Positions 61,107 to 64,000 of a stretch of 64,000 nucleotides of DNA are shown here, piece by piece; position 1 is the first letter of the stretch, and each line of letters opens with the position of its first letter. The notes below the pieces were generated by a model. The model did not search any database, had not been told where the DNA came from, and was given only the letters and a program-made list of their open reading frames with translations. Source of the stretch: Uranotaenia lowii (lineage: Eukaryota > Arthropoda > Insecta > Diptera > Culicidae); the NCBI RefSeq assembly GCF_029784155.1, contig NC_073691.1:119970226-120034225 (forward strand). Reading direction: 5' to 3'. The position numbers were made by a program, and so were the translations under genes.

Positions 61107-61711
61107 CCCTCCAAAGCCGTTCGGGTCAATATGACCCGAAGCGCACATTTCAAACATCTTTATCATCATTCCAATATACTGATGTACTGGTAGTTTTGAC
61201 AGACCAAGTATGTTCTATAAAAATAATGAGCAAATTAACGCCAAAAAATAAAAATTTGAGTTTTTAAAATCGGTTAATTGAGAAATGAATTACAGCTTAG
61301 CAAAGCCAAAACTGGATGACGTTTTTTCAAAGCAAGATTTTTTTCTACCGGAAAATCTGTCATAGCGTTAAAAACTTTTATTGGACCCTAACATATCTAT
61401 GCATTGTCGGATAGATGGATTCTTGACAATTTCAAACATCAATGAAATAATTAAATACAGAAAAGCTGTCAGAAGTTATGAGTATTTTAAAAATAAAATT
61501 GATTTTTCGAACTTTTTCCTTTCTGAGCCAGTTTCTGATAACCTGAAAATACATATAGACTTTATTTTTAAATGTTGAGTGATTAGAATAAATTACCTAC
61601 ACAATGAATATAATATCATTAAAATCGGTTAAGATTTACAGCCAGGAGAAGGAAATCAAATTACAACTCATATTTCCCCGAAACGGATATTTAGCGAACG
61701 GCTTTGGAAGG
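61107..61711. mobile_element. 605-bp piggyBac-like MITE with TTAA target
   Basis: The inverted ends CCCTCCAAAGCCGTTCG and CGAACGGCTTTGGAAGG are nearly perfect (one extra base) and are flanked by TTAA at 61103-61106 and 61712-61715. CCCT ends and TTAA duplication are the piggyBac pattern. A subterminal palindrome, TTCGGGTCAATATGACCCGAA, lies at 61120-61140. There is no transposase. Confidence 0.85.
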
Positions 61712-62048
61712 TTAAGTTAAACGTTCTTTGAATACGTTCTAAAGATGTTGATAGTATTCGATACAAGAAAATATTCTTTAAGTTGCTTCCGAATGATGAA
61801 GCCTACACATGTTCCTTCGGATTCTAAGCAGAATTCCTTAAATGTTAATCTTAAAAAAGTTCAAGTTTAAAAATAAATTTCGGATTAAAGAGAACAGGAC
61901 TACCGAGCGAAAAAAAAATTATGTTTTCAATCAAACAATGAATGACTGGACGAGTGAAATTACATAGACTGTTAAAAAATATAAAAATTTCTTCAAATTT
62001 CGGATTTTAAATTTCTCTGAATTATAACATTTTCGATTGCTCACAGTA

Positions 62049-63022
62049 GGGGAGAATGAGGATACTTGATCCCTGGAATACTTGATTCCTTAGCTATATC
62101 TCGAAACTGGAATGTCTTACAAAGATCAAATGTTCTAGAAAAATATGCCAAAATCAGCAAAATAACAATGATTGTAGTTTAAAATTTTTTAACAAAATAA
62201 TTGTTTTAGTAATTGAACTTTGTTTGAAAAATTTCACAAAATGTAACTTGAAGATCTTTTTTCATCACTTTAAAATGTTCCTTACATGGGAAAATTATGA
62301 AAAAAATATTTGTTCCAATATATCAATCGTTCGAGCGTAAAATGAACTTCATAATGCCATATTTTCAAAGTAATGGAAAACTCTTAACTTTTTTCAGAAA
62401 AAGTTTTCTAAAATGTTGATTATGGGTACAATTGATCCCCTAGAGTTGGGTACAATTGATCCCCCTTCCAAACAGCATATTCTTCTTCTGAATTGATCGT
62501 TATGATTGCTCATTACGAAATTACTAATATTTATCCAAAAACTAATATTTATCAAACAATTGTCTGAAGAAAAGAGCAAAAACAATTAATTTTCTCTTGT
62601 TTATAAAAAATAGCGCCTTTAAGTATGCAATGTTATTAGCGTTAAGACAAAGTTATAGATTTTTCTTCTTAAGTCTGCTATAAATTGTGAAATGAGAACA
62701 AACATGACAAAAATAGTCAATTAACATTCTATCTTGGGGTTTTGTTTGATTTTTATACAAGGATTAGGGCTTCCTGAATAAAAGATTAAGTCTTCTTCAA
62801 TAGGGGATCAAGCCTCCCCTAACTTCAGAAAAATCGCATTTTTTTTACTACCACGAAAATGCTTCTAGTTCATCAACGGATTCAAGTATTGTTCTAATTT
62901 TTGGAGCATAGAAACTTGAAGTTACAAGCTGTCAGAAAATGTCAAAGACGGCGAGTTGCTAAATTTTTCCAAAAAGATATGGTGAATATAAGAAAAGGGG
63001 ATCAAGTATCCCCACTCTCCCC
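62049..63022. mobile_element. 974-bp TA-flanked MITE, copy 2 (reverse orientation)
   Basis: It has the same length and, over all stretches compared, nearly the same sequence as the reverse complement of 35241-36214. It is flanked by TA at 62047-62048 and 63023-63024. The internal GTACAATTGATCCCC motifs are conserved. Confidence 0.9.
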
Positions 63023-63034
63023 TACATTTTTGGT

Positions 63035-63400
63035 TGTCAGGAAAATAAATTTCTGCTTTCACCAATAAAGTATTTGAATAGTTTCCGTTACTCAAGCTTT
63101 AACCCTCTAAAACACAAAGTTCTTAGAATTTCGATTTATCCATTTCCAGTTTTCTCATGACATGTCCCGCTTTTCTAGAAAATGTTCCGCCGCCCCTATT
63201 TTTTTTCGGAAATTTTTTTTGTGGTAGACTCAACCCTCTCCGATTCCACCACTTCAAAAAAGTTGGTTCGTGCTTGAATAAAATGCTTCTTGTAAAATCT
63301 CTTATGATCGATTTTCTACTCCTTTATCTATTTATGATTTTGAAAACTAGAAATGTTCTTACTGAAAGAACATGACATTCACTGATAAGGCTGTAAAAAA
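63035..63400. repeat. dispersed repeat, copy 2, uninterrupted
   Basis: It corresponds to 59219-59350 plus 60463-60700 without the 1.1-kb insertion. It starts 13 bases after the MITE at 62049-63022. Confidence 0.6.
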
Positions 63401-64000
63401 TAAATAGGTAACACTTTTACAAAACTTCACTGACTTACACTAGAAAAACCTATATTTAGCCTCAATTTAATCATTGGTTCAACACAGAAAATCTTTGTGT
63501 TGGAAGTGTGTTTTTTTATACATATGACAAACCCGCATATCAAAACTTTTAAAATGTTAGTGGGAAGTTGAATTTTCAACAATTTTCATCTAATCTTCAT
63601 CCATCGATTCATTCATCCCATTTTACGGCATTAATTTTTTCTCTATTTTCAATGTATGCATGTATACAATAATATTTCTGTTGCCATCACTAAAAGGTGT
63701 AGATGTGCCTAACAGTTAGTATATTATATCAATTTATTATTTCATGACCACGGTACTGTGGTTGAACTAAAGGGAATCTTTCGATTGCTCGATCGATTCA
63801 GTAGAATTATTCAACCAAGTAGGCCCACAACACACGTTAGAGTAATAAAAGCCAGGAAAATATAAATTCGTAGCATGAAAAAAATATCGAAGAAATTTAA
63901 ACTATAACAAATATGGTTTTGATTATGGCTATCAATTTTAGAAGGAGTTCGATATAAAAATATGACTATTGGTTCAAGCATGACTTCCAAAAAAAATCGC
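63401..64000. other. AT-rich non-coding
   Basis: Nothing recognisable was seen. Confidence 0.4.

Overview
The window looks like intronic and intergenic DNA from a large, AT-rich, transposon-loaded insect genome, most likely a mosquito. The best organism clue is three copies of a Tc1/mariner transposase whose second and third catalytic residues are 37 residues apart (DD37E); from memory this spacing is characteristic of mosquito ITmD37E elements. Short introns of 65 to 84 bp, tRNA-derived SINEs, an R1-clade retrotransposon sitting in an (AC)n array and many non-autonomous DNA elements fit the same picture. No complete, confidently named host gene is present.

Layout. 1-3000: the tail of a mariner pseudogene, a repeat carrying a tRNA-like segment, and a 5'-truncated Jockey-like retrotransposon. 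3000-5090: a GC-richer unique block ending in a possible first coding exon with a splice donor. 5091-16573: a possible 11.5-kb intron holding a 2.1-kb hAT-type element with a nested element, a second tRNA-carrying TIR element, a Helitron-like end, and a TA-flanked MITE interrupted by a hAT element. 16574-16822: a possible terminal exon in matching phase. 18195-20283: a hAT-type element with a perfect 8-bp target duplication that contains two spliceable coding exons. 20407-21746: a SINE and a Tc1-like foldback element with a 24-base G run.

22924-27537: a three-layer nest. A DD37E mariner is split by an expanded (GT)n array, and a 5'-truncated R1-clade retrotransposon lies inside that array. 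31026-36690: a CR1/T1-like LINE pseudogene on the minus strand, split by a second retroelement with a (GAA)n tail and 10-bp target duplications, itself hit by a foldback element and a 974-bp MITE. 39960-44409: a 435-bp, nearly identical inverted repeat enclosing a Helitron-like element with 143-bp tandem repeats and another TIR element. 45500-48450: decayed coding pieces, one with an intron, around a TTAA-flanked element. 50900-64000: more TA, TTAA and hAT-type elements, a near-full-length DD37E mariner, and a second copy of the 974-bp MITE.

The genes do not form a pathway; the biology is that of mobile DNA and its nesting order. The strongest leads are the hAT element with spliced exons, the mariner/microsatellite/R1 nest, and the possible two-exon gene spanning 5-17 kb. 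Boundaries of DNA elements were called by eye from inverted ends together with matching target duplications.
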